From an uncultured Leucothrix sp. (GTDB lineage: Bacteria; Pseudomonadota; Gammaproteobacteria; Thiotrichales; Thiotrichaceae), in NCBI GenBank assembly GCA_938004025.1, contig CALKXC010000075.1, positions 1 to 19,047 on the forward strand: a DNA stretch of 19,047 nt, in the 5' to 3' direction. A program made the translations under genes and the position numbers. The notes beneath the pieces are model-generated. The model had not been told where the DNA came from. It ran no database searches and was given only the letters and a program-made list of their open reading frames with translations. Positions 8,130 to 16,335 of the stretch are shown in pieces. How positions within the stretch are numbered: position 1 is the first letter of the stretch; each line of letters begins with the position of its first letter.

Positions 8130-9566
8130 ATGAAGGCCATCAACATTATTAATTTACCCGGTAAAGGAAGAATATCCGCTTCAGCCGAATATCGAACTCA
8201 TTTAATTCGCTTGTTAGATGTGTTATTCATTCTGCTTTCAATGGTGATTTCTCACTGGCTTAGATTTGAAAACGCTATATTCACTTTAAATGAACTTGTG
8301 ATTACCGTGTTATTCATCGTTCTTTATACTTGGACAGCAACTTTTCTAGGCTTCTACAGACACAACACAAACCAAAGCCTCGAAAATATTATATGGCTAG
8401 CTGTCTACTCCTTCTTAGTCACAATTTCAATTGCCTCTGTTCTATTAATACTCACTCACACCTCTGAGACTTTTTCAAGAATTTGGTTTGTCTTCGGGAG
8501 CACGCTAGGTATTTCGTTAATAATAGGATGCCGAGTTTTGTTAACAAAGGCTATCAAGTATAATTGGATTAAATTCCCAGTTAAACGGGTAGTCATAATA
8601 GGTTCTGGGGCAATCGGTATTGAATTAGCCAGACGGCTCACTGCTGACCACTTCAGAGCCTTCGAGATTGTCGGCTTTTTCAGTGATGACAAGACGGCAT
8701 CGACTCTTACAGGCAAGCCAATACTTGGAAGACTGGGGGACGTCGAATCTAAACTCGAAAACCTCCGTTACCACGGTAAACCGATAGAGCAAATATTTAT
8801 AGCCCTTCCAGCACCCGAGGTGCAACAAGAACTTGATTTTATTAGAAGACTGACCGCAACTCAGTACCACACTTTTGTTGTACCCGACTACTCACTCGCT
8901 CTCATTTTCAACAGTCGATCTGATGATGTCGCAGGACTTCCGGTGATTGACCTCTCTCACTCGCCGCTTCAGGGTTTCAGGGCCACTACTAAAACGTTTC
9001 TTGATTTAACACTCGCCACCGTAGCTTTGATAATTTTTCTACCAATACTTCTTGTAATCGCTGCTTGCATTAAGTTGGAATCACCAGGACCAGTTCTGTT
9101 TTCACAAAGAAGATACGGTGTTGGTGGGAAAGAGATACTGGTCCACAAGTTCAGAACTATGAAGGTTACAGAAGACGGAGATGACATCAAACAGGCAACT
9201 GTCAATGATGAAAGAATCACGAAAGTTGGAAAATTTCTACGCTCTACTTCAGCCGACGAACTTCCACAACTGTTTAACGTACTCGCTGGAAACATGTCTC
9301 TAGTGGGCCCTCGACCACACGCTGTCGCACACAACGAAATGTACCGCAAGTTGATCGGTGGATACATGAAACGCCATTCAATCAAACCTGGTATCACGGG
9401 GCTCGCCCAAGTCAACGGTTGTAGGGGGGAAACATTGACTGTTGATGACATGCAAAGGCGTGTAGACTATGATCGAGAATATCTGAAAACATGGTCTATT
9501 AAACTCGATATCTTTATAATATTAAAAACTGTTTTCCAAGTTATCAAAGATGATCAAGCATACTGA
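8130..9566 (+). CDS. wcaJ: WcaJ/GumD-type undecaprenyl-phosphate glucose-1-phosphate transferase
   Basis: This 478-residue membrane enzyme starts repeat-unit synthesis by placing a hexose-1-phosphate, usually glucose from UDP-glucose, on undecaprenyl phosphate. Four N-terminal hydrophobic segments (about 24-130) lead into a Rossmann-like domain (VVIIGSGAIGIELA near 154-167). A membrane hairpin near 290-310 follows, then the catalytic PGT domain: SPGPVLFSQRRYGVGGK, KFRTM, a DELPQLFNVLAGNMSLVGPRP block (about 376-396), KPGITGLAQVNG with CRGET, and the closing DYDREYLKTWSIKLDI. The GPRPHAVAHNEMY segment is typical of the glucose-specific WcaJ/GumD group rather than galactose-specific WbaP, so glucose is likely but inferred. 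An in-frame stop nine bases upstream fixes 8130 as the earliest start; its ribosome site is poor. It is the first gene of the plus-strand set. Confidence 0.95.
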   Translation: MKAINIINLPGKGRISASAEYRTHLIRLLDVLFILLSMVISHWLRFENAIFTLNELVITVLFIVLYTWTATFLGFYRHNTNQSLENIIWLAVYSFLVTISIASVLLILTHTSETFSRIWFVFGSTLGISLIIGCRVLLTKAIKYNWIKFPVKRVVIIGSGAIGIELARRLTADHFRAFEIVGFFSDDKTASTLTGKPILGRLGDVESKLENLRYHGKPIEQIFIALPAPEVQQELDFIRRLTATQYHTFVVPDYSLALIFNSRSDDVAGLPVIDLSHSPLQGFRATTKTFLDLTLATVALIIFLPILLVIAACIKLESPGPVLFSQRRYGVGGKEILVHKFRTMKVTEDGDDIKQATVNDERITKVGKFLRSTSADELPQLFNVLAGNMSLVGPRPHAVAHNEMYRKLIGGYMKRHSIKPGITGLAQVNGCRGETLTVDDMQRRVDYDREYLKTWSIKLDIFIILKTVFQVIKDDQAY

Positions 9567-9681
9567 TGCTCAAATCAAAACTTATATCCTATGCAATTCA
9601 AAGTTAATTAGAAAATAGCTGATTGCAACATTCTATGCTCTCCACTCAAACCTATATCAGCAAGTTAGTTATTTTTGAAAT

Positions 9682-10911
9682 ATGAAGAAAAACGTCCTGA
9701 TCTACAGCCTAAACTACTCCCCAGAAACAACAGGTGTCGGTAGGTATGTAGGCCAAATGACCGAGTATTTATGTGAATCTGACAATTATCATGTAACAGT
9801 TTTAACAGCCCCACCTTACTACCCTGCTTGGGAAGTATACCCAGGTTATGAAAACAAATATTCTGTGGTGAAGAGTAAGAACCTGAAAGTGATCAGATGC
9901 CCCATTTACATTCCGAAGCAACCTGGAACTCTGAAAAGAATATTACACTTAGTGACTTTCGCTCTGAGTTCATTTGTTCCACTTGCCGGACTATTTTTTC
10001 GGAAAAATACTTGCGTTTTAGTCATAGCTCCAACTCTCACAATTGCTCCAAGTGCACTCATTTTTGGAAAATTAAAAGGCGCTAAGACGATGCTACACAT
10101 ACAGGATTTCGAACTGGATGCAATGGTTGGTTTAAACTTCCGTGAATCTCAAAACAGGGGTTTTGCGCTGGCAAGCTTGATAGAGAAATTCTTACTAAGA
10201 CGTTTTGACATTGTAAGCACAATCTCAAATCGTATGGTGACCTCGCTACACAATAAAGGAGTATCTCGCCAAAATGCTGTGTTTTTCCCAAACTGGGTTG
10301 ATACATCTAAGTTTTTCCCAATAGAAGATAAAAAACAATGCAGGTATAAAGTGGGAATTAAAAGCACTGGCAAAGTTGTTCTCTACTCGGGGAACATTGG
10401 TAAAAAACAAGGTTTAGAGTTTGTACTCGAAGTAGCACGTAGACTGCAAGACAACCGGTTAATAAGCTTCGTAATTGCCGGAAACGGATCAGAGAAAAAA
10501 TCCTTGGTAGAGGAAGCTAAACGCCTTGAGCTAAGCAATCTGTCCTTCATGGACTTTGTCAGCGAATCCGATCTTCCATATCTATTAAATTCAGCAGATG
10601 TGCATCTAGTCCTGCAGAAGCCTGGGGTGGGGGATTCGGTTATGCCATCCAAACTTAGCAACATCATTGCAGTCGGTGGTCACGCTATCGTTTCGGCCGA
10701 AGAAAACACCGAAATTTATGATCTAAACGCAAAATATCCCGGAATATTTACATTGATTCCAACAGACGATCTAACCTCTCTCGAGCAAAGTATCGCAGTT
10801 TTATGTGACTCCGAGTTAACGTCTTGCAACGTAGTAGGAAAAAACTATGCAGACACATTTTTAGACCACACCAATATCTTAAAAGCATATGAAAAAATCA
10901 TGAACTCTTAG
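9682..10911 (+). CDS. wcaI: WcaI-like GT4 glycosyltransferase
   Basis: This 409-residue cytoplasmic GT-B enzyme probably adds an early sugar to the lipid-linked repeat unit. It follows E. coli colanic-acid WcaI closely in motif order: an N-terminal NYSPETTGVGRY, then TAPPYYPAWEVYPGY, RCPIYIPKQPGTLKRILHL and the HIQDFELDAMVGL segment. The C-terminal donor domain has VVLYSGNIGKKQGLEFVLE, then a DLPYLLNSADVHLVLQKPG stretch and VMPSKLSNIIAVGGHAI, where GT4 enzymes bind the nucleotide sugar. The ATG has only a weak, AT-rich upstream region. It follows the wcaJ-like gene by 115 bases and precedes a 690-base gap. The acceptor, by analogy with colanic acid, would be the product of the initiating enzyme plus the next sugar; the donor is not readable from sequence. 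Confidence 0.92.
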   Translation: MKKNVLIYSLNYSPETTGVGRYVGQMTEYLCESDNYHVTVLTAPPYYPAWEVYPGYENKYSVVKSKNLKVIRCPIYIPKQPGTLKRILHLVTFALSSFVPLAGLFFRKNTCVLVIAPTLTIAPSALIFGKLKGAKTMLHIQDFELDAMVGLNFRESQNRGFALASLIEKFLLRRFDIVSTISNRMVTSLHNKGVSRQNAVFFPNWVDTSKFFPIEDKKQCRYKVGIKSTGKVVLYSGNIGKKQGLEFVLEVARRLQDNRLISFVIAGNGSEKKSLVEEAKRLELSNLSFMDFVSESDLPYLLNSADVHLVLQKPGVGDSVMPSKLSNIIAVGGHAIVSAEENTEIYDLNAKYPGIFTLIPTDDLTSLEQSIAVLCDSELTSCNVVGKNYADTFLDHTNILKAYEKIMNS

Positions 10912-11601
10912 TGGGCTTCCGGCGTCTGAGAAGTTTATACTGTAGCAATATATAATCAATCCCGAAATATTTTATATTGAGTCCAAGTTTAATATATAAC
11001 TGGTAATACTGGGGTTTTACTGCCTAGCTGTGAAAACACTTTTACTGCAACTAGTTTATTGACTATCTCAGATTTTTCTCGCAGTGAAGAGAATTATTAG
11101 GGTATCTAGCAACTAGAACGCCAAAGCAAACTCGATTTTTACTTGCAGGCTATTATATTTTTGTACCATTAGCGCATTGGTTGACTTGCACCTAGACTTC
11201 CATATTAACTAGAACTATTTTTCCACGTGCCTCTTGGGCTTCAGTACATATTTTAGTAGCTTAAAACCCACCCTTGCTGGGCGTTAAAAATTTCCTTCAA
11301 AACAACGTGTGGAGCTCTACGCGCCAGCAAAATTGCACACAATCTTTCTAGAGCAAATCAAAATTTGTTGCGAAAAAGACTAAGAACATCGATAGGAACA
11401 GCTTGCAACTTACATACTACCGCTGCTCGCACAGATGCGACGTTTCATATATCAAATCGCGGAACTCCTGAAACAATTCTGAGGCCTTATTCAGTGAAAC
11501 TTGAGCCAGCGGAATACCGATGTAAAAATATCTATGAACGGCGTGTTCTGAACTAAAAACCCATCCAGTTCGCCCTCCACTTATTTAGTAATCAACGCAC
11601 C
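10912..11601 (+). other. 690-base gap inside the plus-strand set
   Basis: This AT-rich stretch has stops in all frames and no recognisable decayed gene. It contains one promoter-like box pair (11181-11208), a weak dyad CCCA/TGGG near 11268-11283 followed by GTTAAAAA, and a copy of the CTGGTAAT half-site at 11000-11007. A 63-codon frame at 11365-11556 has a composition unlike any protein I know and no ribosome site. The gap separates the two wca-like genes from the packed wzx-to-GT2 group and may mark a junction where sugar-specific genes were exchanged. Confidence 0.5.
11181..11208 (+). promoter_or_regulatory. Candidate sigma-70 promoter inside the 690-base gap
   Basis: TTGACT (11181-11186) and TATTAA (11203-11208) are 16 bases apart, matching the consensus boxes at five and four of six positions. 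It lies about 390 bases ahead of the flippase gene and could start a second transcript for wzx through the GT2 gene. AT-rich DNA gives such matches by chance. Confidence 0.3.
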
Positions 11602-12804
11602 GTGAATTCAGCCCCTGACTCGAAATCATATTCAAAAGGTAACCTAACTTTGTTTCGATTAAACTCTACTGCGTTTCTCGTTTGCGGATATGTGTTGGGG
11701 CAAGGCTCCGCCTTACTTGCACAACTTTTTTTGCGAGATACCGGCTACCTTGTAGAACTCGGCGTGGTAGTGATCATTTTCAGTTTGTGGTCTTTTTCGT
11801 TTCAATTTAGCGATTTCGGAAATGCCACAGTAGCAAACAAACTAATATCAAAAAATGACATATCAGCCTTTGGATCATTTTTAATAGGCAGAGTTGTAAT
11901 GTCTGTCTTTTCTATTTCCGTCGTTTCATTCCAATTAGCTCCACTGATCAAAGATCATGTGGGCTACGGTTTTTTCATTTCTCTCATTCTAACAGCCTTT
12001 ATATACCCGCTATCAGGGGTCGCTGCTTTTGAAAGCAAAGGGAGATACAAGGCATATGCAGCAATCCAAGCCACGCCATGGTTGTGTATGTCATTGTTGA
12101 TGCTTATCGTATTCTATGGCTCACATAGATTTCTTCTTAACGGGTCAATAGTTGCCATATCTCTTATTTACATATCTCTTGCAGCAAAACCATTATTTTC
12201 TATGGGCTTGAGTCTAAAAAAAATTAAGTTCAAAGATTGTTTCATGCCGTTTGCAGTTATTTTCCCTGCTCTGGTAGGACAATTTTGGGGTAGGGAAATG
12301 ATTGTAATCATAACTAAATTAGTTGACTTGTCAGTACTAGGGCCTCTTGGTATAGTTCGCGGAATCCACACGGCATTCTCTCTGCTACTCAATATGATAA
12401 TCAGACCTCATATCGCAGGATTAGCAGCTTCGGGATCGCGAAACTTTCAATTCAGAACCATTACAATCTATTTACTGATTTTTTTAATCATATTGACCAT
12501 CCCCAATTCGTTTGACCTCGGTATCAGCCAAGATATAGATTATTGGCTGCCCGTTCTGATGGGCATCCCATTCTGGGCATTCACCTCATACCTAGCGGCT
12601 ATAAATCAGGTTATATTGGCTCCGAAGATTTTTATGATCGTCGATATTTTTTCGTTTTCAATTCACATAATCACTTTCTTGATACTTGTTAACTACAGTC
12701 CTCCTTGGGCATTCGCGGCATCAGATATGGCCAGATGTGTTTATTTCGGTATTGTTTTTTCAATTACATCTATTCCACAAATAAAAGGATCTCGCATTGA
12801 ATAG
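11602..12804 (+). CDS. wzx: Wzx-like flippase (MOP/polysaccharide transporter superfamily), divergent
   Basis: This 400-residue protein is almost entirely hydrophobic segments (about twelve), with the organisation of a lipid-linked oligosaccharide flippase: GYVLGQGSALLAQLFL near the start, an FSDFGNATVANK loop typical of Wzx-like proteins after the second helix, and repeated pairs of helices. It would move the undecaprenyl-linked repeat unit to the periplasmic face. No strict signature exists for Wzx, so the call rests on topology, the early loop and the position before a Wzy-like gene. The start is a GTG at 11602 without a clear ribosome site. A TTG at codon 17, preceded by AAAAGGT, is an alternative and would begin LFRLNSTAF. 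The end overlaps the next gene by eight bases. Confidence 0.8.
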   Translation: MNSAPDSKSYSKGNLTLFRLNSTAFLVCGYVLGQGSALLAQLFLRDTGYLVELGVVVIIFSLWSFSFQFSDFGNATVANKLISKNDISAFGSFLIGRVVMSVFSISVVSFQLAPLIKDHVGYGFFISLILTAFIYPLSGVAAFESKGRYKAYAAIQATPWLCMSLLMLIVFYGSHRFLLNGSIVAISLIYISLAAKPLFSMGLSLKKIKFKDCFMPFAVIFPALVGQFWGREMIVIITKLVDLSVLGPLGIVRGIHTAFSLLLNMIIRPHIAGLAASGSRNFQFRTITIYLLIFLIILTIPNSFDLGISQDIDYWLPVLMGIPFWAFTSYLAAINQVILAPKIFMIVDIFSFSIHIITFLILVNYSPPWAFAASDMARCVYFGIVFSITSIPQIKGSRIE

Positions 12805-14023
12805 TGGCCATTCATCAGTATTTAAGCTGACCATTGAGAATATTGTCTCGGGCTTGATCATCGGTGTTTTTATAATCTATAGCTCTCTCAGCTCCCCACT
12901 GCCTGCAAATTTGAGCGTGTTTGAAATTATAATTTTCCTTTTGCTAGTAACAATTTTTTGTATATCATATGCAAAAGGAGGAGGCTTGCCAATTTCGGCT
13001 AGAACTCTTTCAAGTTATTGTATTTTATATATAACATTTATACCAACATTTTTAGGTATTATTATATATCAATACGAAATTTCAGATTTTTTAAGAGATT
13101 TCATACCGCTACAATTCTTTCTAATTCCGTTTTTTTTCTTCGGGTTAATTAGTAGATATTCAATTTTGTGGGTCAATACACTCACCAATGCCTTTTTTAT
13201 CTCAGGAGTGATCTTATCCCTTAGACATATTTCTTCTGGAAGCTCTGCCCTATTCACTGATATTCTGGTAACGAACAGTGTTCCTCTCAATCAGTGTCCT
13301 ACCGTGATCTTCGCTGGTATTTACGGGTTTTCAGCAGCATTTCGCGAGAGAATCAGCCTAGTTAAAAAAGTTTTATTTATACTCGGATCACTAATTGTAA
13401 TGGGCGGACTTATGGTTACAGTTATGAGAGCACAGATTGCAATTGTTTTTCTACTTTCGTTTTTTGCTCTATGCATTGGCAATAAAAATATCTTTAAAAC
13501 GCTTATCTATCTTGCAGTTGCACTCACAATAGTCTTTCTAGCTTTTTCCGAGCGAATTCTCGAAGCCATATATTGGACTTACGATATGATACTGCTGAAA
13601 ACTGAGATTGCAGGGTTGTTCAATTCAAGAGACCTTGAACTCTCTACTGTTTTGGCCAATGCTTCAGCTTCGCCCAGCGTATTCATGTTTGGCTCTGGTT
13701 GGGGAGATAGCATGTACGTCCCAACTGCTGGCGGTATTGTGAGGTTTACACACAATTCGTTATTATATTTCTTATGGAAAGTAGGTTTGATCGGCTGTAT
13801 CGCTGTGGCGGTGTATCTCTGGAATCAGGTGGGTATTAAATATATATTCAAGCAGAAGGCTAATTTTATATCAAACAATTTCCATTTGTTTTTTTCAGTT
13901 TTGGGCGCCTTGTTTGTTTATTCATTTATTGAAATGGGGTATAAAATGATGTCATTCGGTTTTATGTTATCTTTCTTACTCGCGCTGTTATTGAGCGGCC
14001 GGGTAGGTCGCACTAGAGACTAA
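12797..14023 (+). CDS. wzy: Wzy-like O-antigen/exopolysaccharide polymerase
   Basis: This 408-residue inner-membrane protein has about eleven or twelve hydrophobic segments and a larger periplasmic loop before the last ones. The loop carries FNSRDLELSTVLANASASPS, then FMFGSGWGDS and the closing THNSLLYFLWKVG. An Arg/Glu-containing loop with GxGWG and a His-Asn before the next helix is the pattern of Wzy and O-antigen ligase-type proteins. Wzy would join flipped repeat units at their reducing ends in the periplasm. The start is a TTG at 12797, chosen because an AAAGGA ribosome site lies seven bases ahead; it sits inside the end of the flippase gene, so the pair is coupled. WaaL-type ligase is the alternative, less likely in a Wzx/Wzc/Wza setting. 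Confidence 0.82.
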   Translation: MNSGHSSVFKLTIENIVSGLIIGVFIIYSSLSSPLPANLSVFEIIIFLLLVTIFCISYAKGGGLPISARTLSSYCILYITFIPTFLGIIIYQYEISDFLRDFIPLQFFLIPFFFFGLISRYSILWVNTLTNAFFISGVILSLRHISSGSSALFTDILVTNSVPLNQCPTVIFAGIYGFSAAFRERISLVKKVLFILGSLIVMGGLMVTVMRAQIAIVFLLSFFALCIGNKNIFKTLIYLAVALTIVFLAFSERILEAIYWTYDMILLKTEIAGLFNSRDLELSTVLANASASPSVFMFGSGWGDSMYVPTAGGIVRFTHNSLLYFLWKVGLIGCIAVAVYLWNQVGIKYIFKQKANFISNNFHLFFSVLGALFVYSFIEMGYKMMSFGFMLSFLLALLLSGRVGRTRD

Positions 14024-14025
14024 TT

Positions 14026-14589
14026 TTGAAAAATCTCAGTATGAAACTTGATCGATACTCAACACTCAGGCTATTTCGAAATTTTCTTCAAAACTTGTAT
14101 CACCTTAAGCCCAGCTTCAGTTGGACAAGCGACATCAAAATTGGCGCGAATTTCTCGAAGGATTTGGTTATTGGTAAATACGTTTACGCTGGAAATGGAG
14201 TTTCAATTACAAACGGGGTAATCATCGGCGATTACACCATGCTTGCCACTTACGCATCAGTAGTGGGAGGCGATCACAACACATCAGCTTGCGGAACACC
14301 CATCGTATTCTCCGGTAGACCGGAGTTAAGGCGTACGTCCATTGGTAAAGATGTTTGGATCGGACACAGAGCTATCATTTTGGCTGGAGTCAGTATTGGG
14401 GATGGAGCCATAGTCGCTGCTGGCAGTGTGGTTACCCGAGATGTGCCTTCATGCGATATTGTTGGAGGAGTTCCAGCAAAGAAGATACGCGAGCGCTTCA
14501 CACCTGAATTACGCACAGAGCACCTTCACGCCTTAAATAACAAAACGTTTGCTGGAAATCCGCCTTCCAAGAGGAAAGTAGTGCCATGA
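14026..14589 (+). CDS. Left-handed beta-helix O-acetyltransferase (CatB/XAT-like)
   Basis: This 187-residue cytoplasmic enzyme probably acetylates a sugar of the repeat unit from acetyl-CoA. Hexapeptide repeats run from about residue 37 (IKIGANFSKDLVIGKYVYAG) through IIGDYTMLATYASVVGG. They are broken by the loop GGDHNTSACGTPIVFSG, which carries the likely catalytic His84, and resume as TSIGKDVWIGHRAIILAGV, SIGDGAIVAAGSVVTRDV and GGVPAKKIRERF. This is the usual xenobiotic-acetyltransferase type used in O-antigen and capsule modification. The start taken is a TTG at 14026, two bases after the polymerase stop, with a weak AGAGA site; ATG at 14041 would remove five residues and has no ribosome site. 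The stop overlaps the next ATG (ATGA). Confidence 0.9.
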   Translation: MKNLSMKLDRYSTLRLFRNFLQNLYHLKPSFSWTSDIKIGANFSKDLVIGKYVYAGNGVSITNGVIIGDYTMLATYASVVGGDHNTSACGTPIVFSGRPELRRTSIGKDVWIGHRAIILAGVSIGDGAIVAAGSVVTRDVPSCDIVGGVPAKKIRERFTPELRTEHLHALNNKTFAGNPPSKRKVVP

Positions 14590-15722
14590 ACATAGGAATA
14601 CTAACTTTCCATTTCAGCGACAACTATGGAGCGATTCTTCAGGCATCCGCGTTACGCAAATATCTTGAATCTCAAGGCCATGAAGTACGTTTCATTGACT
14701 ACCAGCCTGACTATTTAGAGAGCGGTGGGAAAATTTCTCTGCATGATTTTAAGAGCACTTCGATTGCCAAGAAGCTATTTCTCAATTTTGTAACATTACG
14801 AGAGCATTTGTTTGGGGATAATGATTGCAAGAGGCGTTTGGTTAACTTTCAAACTCAAAGACTTCCAGTCTTTCCTGGAATTAGTAAACATATAGAAGAA
14901 CTGGCCGCCCTCCTCCCGAACACAATCGAGGCGGTGATAGTAGGCAGCGACCAAATATGGAGGCCATCACTGCAATTTGGGATTGATCCTGCTTATTTTC
15001 TAGGATTTAAAATCCCCAATGAGGCTTTGAAAATATCATATGCGCCAAGCTTTGGATCGAGTGATATCTCTCATGAAGCTCTGGCACCAGTAGGCGATCT
15101 ATTCAAACATTTTCATTACCTTTCTGTCAGGGAGCAGAGCGGTGCTGAGTTTCTATCCACCAACTACAATATTGAAGCAAACATCGTTCCTGACCCTTGC
15201 CTCTTGAATAGCGAGTATGAGGACTTGATAGCTCCTATTGAATTATCCACGGAAAATTTTGCATTCTGCTATTGCCTTCGATCTCCTTTAGTAATCCGCG
15301 ATGTTTGCAAATATGTTGAAGATAAATACAATTTACGTATGTATTCACCACACAACCCACATCGACGCTGGCCTAAGATCGGGGAAACTATTGACTTGGA
15401 TCCTGGTCAATGGCTTTACATGGTTGAACGTTCGTCGTTTGTGATCACTAATTCGTTTCACGGTACTGTATTTAGCATTATCTTTAACAAACCATTCGTA
15501 GCCGTCGCGCTACAAGGCGAGAGATACCCCTTGAATGAACGCGTAATCAATCTGCTCACGAATTTAAATTTAATGGACAGATTCGTTGTCGACATTAATT
15601 CTGCTACCAAAGCGCTTGACACTCCAATTGATTGGGAGGCAGTAAATAAGACTCTAGAGAAACTAAGAAGGAAAGGAAAGGATTTCCTATCTGAAGCTCT
15701 AACTCCCACCAAGCACACTTAG
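14586..15722 (+). CDS. Polysaccharide pyruvyl transferase family protein
   Basis: This 378-residue protein belongs to the CsaB/WcaK family, whose studied members transfer pyruvate from phosphoenolpyruvate to sugar hydroxyls as a ketal, adding negative charge. Family features are the N-terminal GILTFHFSDNYGAILQA, VIVGSDQIWRP with DPAYFLGF, SVREQSGAEFL, VPDPCLL and the C-terminal SSFVITNSFHGTVFSIIFNK, where the SFHG histidine lies in the PEP-binding region of characterised relatives. The fold is GT-B-like. Its ATG overlaps the acetyltransferase stop by four bases, so expression is coupled. This subtype, with the GILTFHFSDNYGA start, is often found beside FrhB-family iron-sulfur proteins in sugar loci, as here two genes downstream. 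Some family members may do chemistry other than ketal formation. Confidence 0.93.
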   Translation: MNIGILTFHFSDNYGAILQASALRKYLESQGHEVRFIDYQPDYLESGGKISLHDFKSTSIAKKLFLNFVTLREHLFGDNDCKRRLVNFQTQRLPVFPGISKHIEELAALLPNTIEAVIVGSDQIWRPSLQFGIDPAYFLGFKIPNEALKISYAPSFGSSDISHEALAPVGDLFKHFHYLSVREQSGAEFLSTNYNIEANIVPDPCLLNSEYEDLIAPIELSTENFAFCYCLRSPLVIRDVCKYVEDKYNLRMYSPHNPHRRWPKIGETIDLDPGQWLYMVERSSFVITNSFHGTVFSIIFNKPFVAVALQGERYPLNERVINLLTNLNLMDRFVVDINSATKALDTPIDWEAVNKTLEKLRRKGKDFLSEALTPTKHT

Positions 15723-15787
15723 CTAGTTTTGAGAGGATGCTCAAGATACTTACCGATCGGAAAGTAGACCTCAGCTTGGAGGGTTAA

Positions 15788-16333
15788 ATGAAACAAAAAA
15801 AACAGATACTCTACATTTCAAAAAAAGAAAAGCTATACCGCCTGTTATGGGATTTTTGCTGGTTATTTTTATTTAGACCCACCCCACGGTGGACACTTAA
15901 TAGTTGGAGAATTTTTTTACTTAGATTGTTCGGAGCTGAGATCCCATATAGCAGCCGGGTTCTTCCCAGCTGCCGAATATGGGCACCATGGAATTTAACC
16001 GTTGGAGACAGAACTGTGTTGGGTGATTTCGCTAATATCTACTCAATGGCAAAAATAAATATTGGAAGTAGTGTTTCTATTAGCCAAGGAACATTTTTGT
16101 GTTGCGGATCTCACGATATATCAAGTTTGTCTCTACCCTTAATAGCAGCGCCCATTAGAATCGAGAATCACGTATGGATATGTGCTGACTCCATGATAGC
16201 CCCTGGCGTAACTATTAGCGAAGGCTCTGTAATAGCGGCTAGGAGCAATGTGATCGACGACGTCGCTCCGTGGGTGGTTAGTGGTGGCAATCCTTCAAAA
16301 CAACTTCGTATTAGGAAAATTAAAGATTCGTAA
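15788..16333 (+). CDS. wcaF: WcaF-like colanic-acid-type acetyltransferase
   Basis: This 181-residue hexapeptide-repeat acetyltransferase is a second decorating enzyme. The N-terminus carries the WcaF-type PTPRWTLNSWRIFLLRLFGA stretch, followed by a WAPWNLTVGDRTVLGD repeat entry. The signature SISQGTFLCCGSHDISSL places the catalytic His at about 109, and the end has APIRIENHVWICADSMIAPG, then VTISEGSVIAARSNVI and GGNPSKQLRIRKI. It probably uses acetyl-CoA on a lipid-linked or nucleotide sugar in the cytoplasm. A strong GGAGG lies five bases ahead of the ATG, the best ribosome site in the set, which makes this start secure. It is 65 bases after the pyruvyl transferase and two bases before the next gene. 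Confidence 0.92.
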   Translation: MKQKKQILYISKKEKLYRLLWDFCWLFLFRPTPRWTLNSWRIFLLRLFGAEIPYSSRVLPSCRIWAPWNLTVGDRTVLGDFANIYSMAKINIGSSVSISQGTFLCCGSHDISSLSLPLIAAPIRIENHVWICADSMIAPGVTISEGSVIAARSNVIDDVAPWVVSGGNPSKQLRIRKIKDS

Positions 16334-16335
16334 TC

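Noticed and set aside
8969..9451. 160-codon minus-strand frame opposite the wcaJ-like gene
   Set aside because: It mirrors the conserved catalytic domain of the real gene and shows no domain of its own.
11365..11556. 63-codon plus-strand frame in the 690-base gap
   Set aside because: It lacks a ribosome site and family resemblance, and its composition is unlike the neighbouring proteins.
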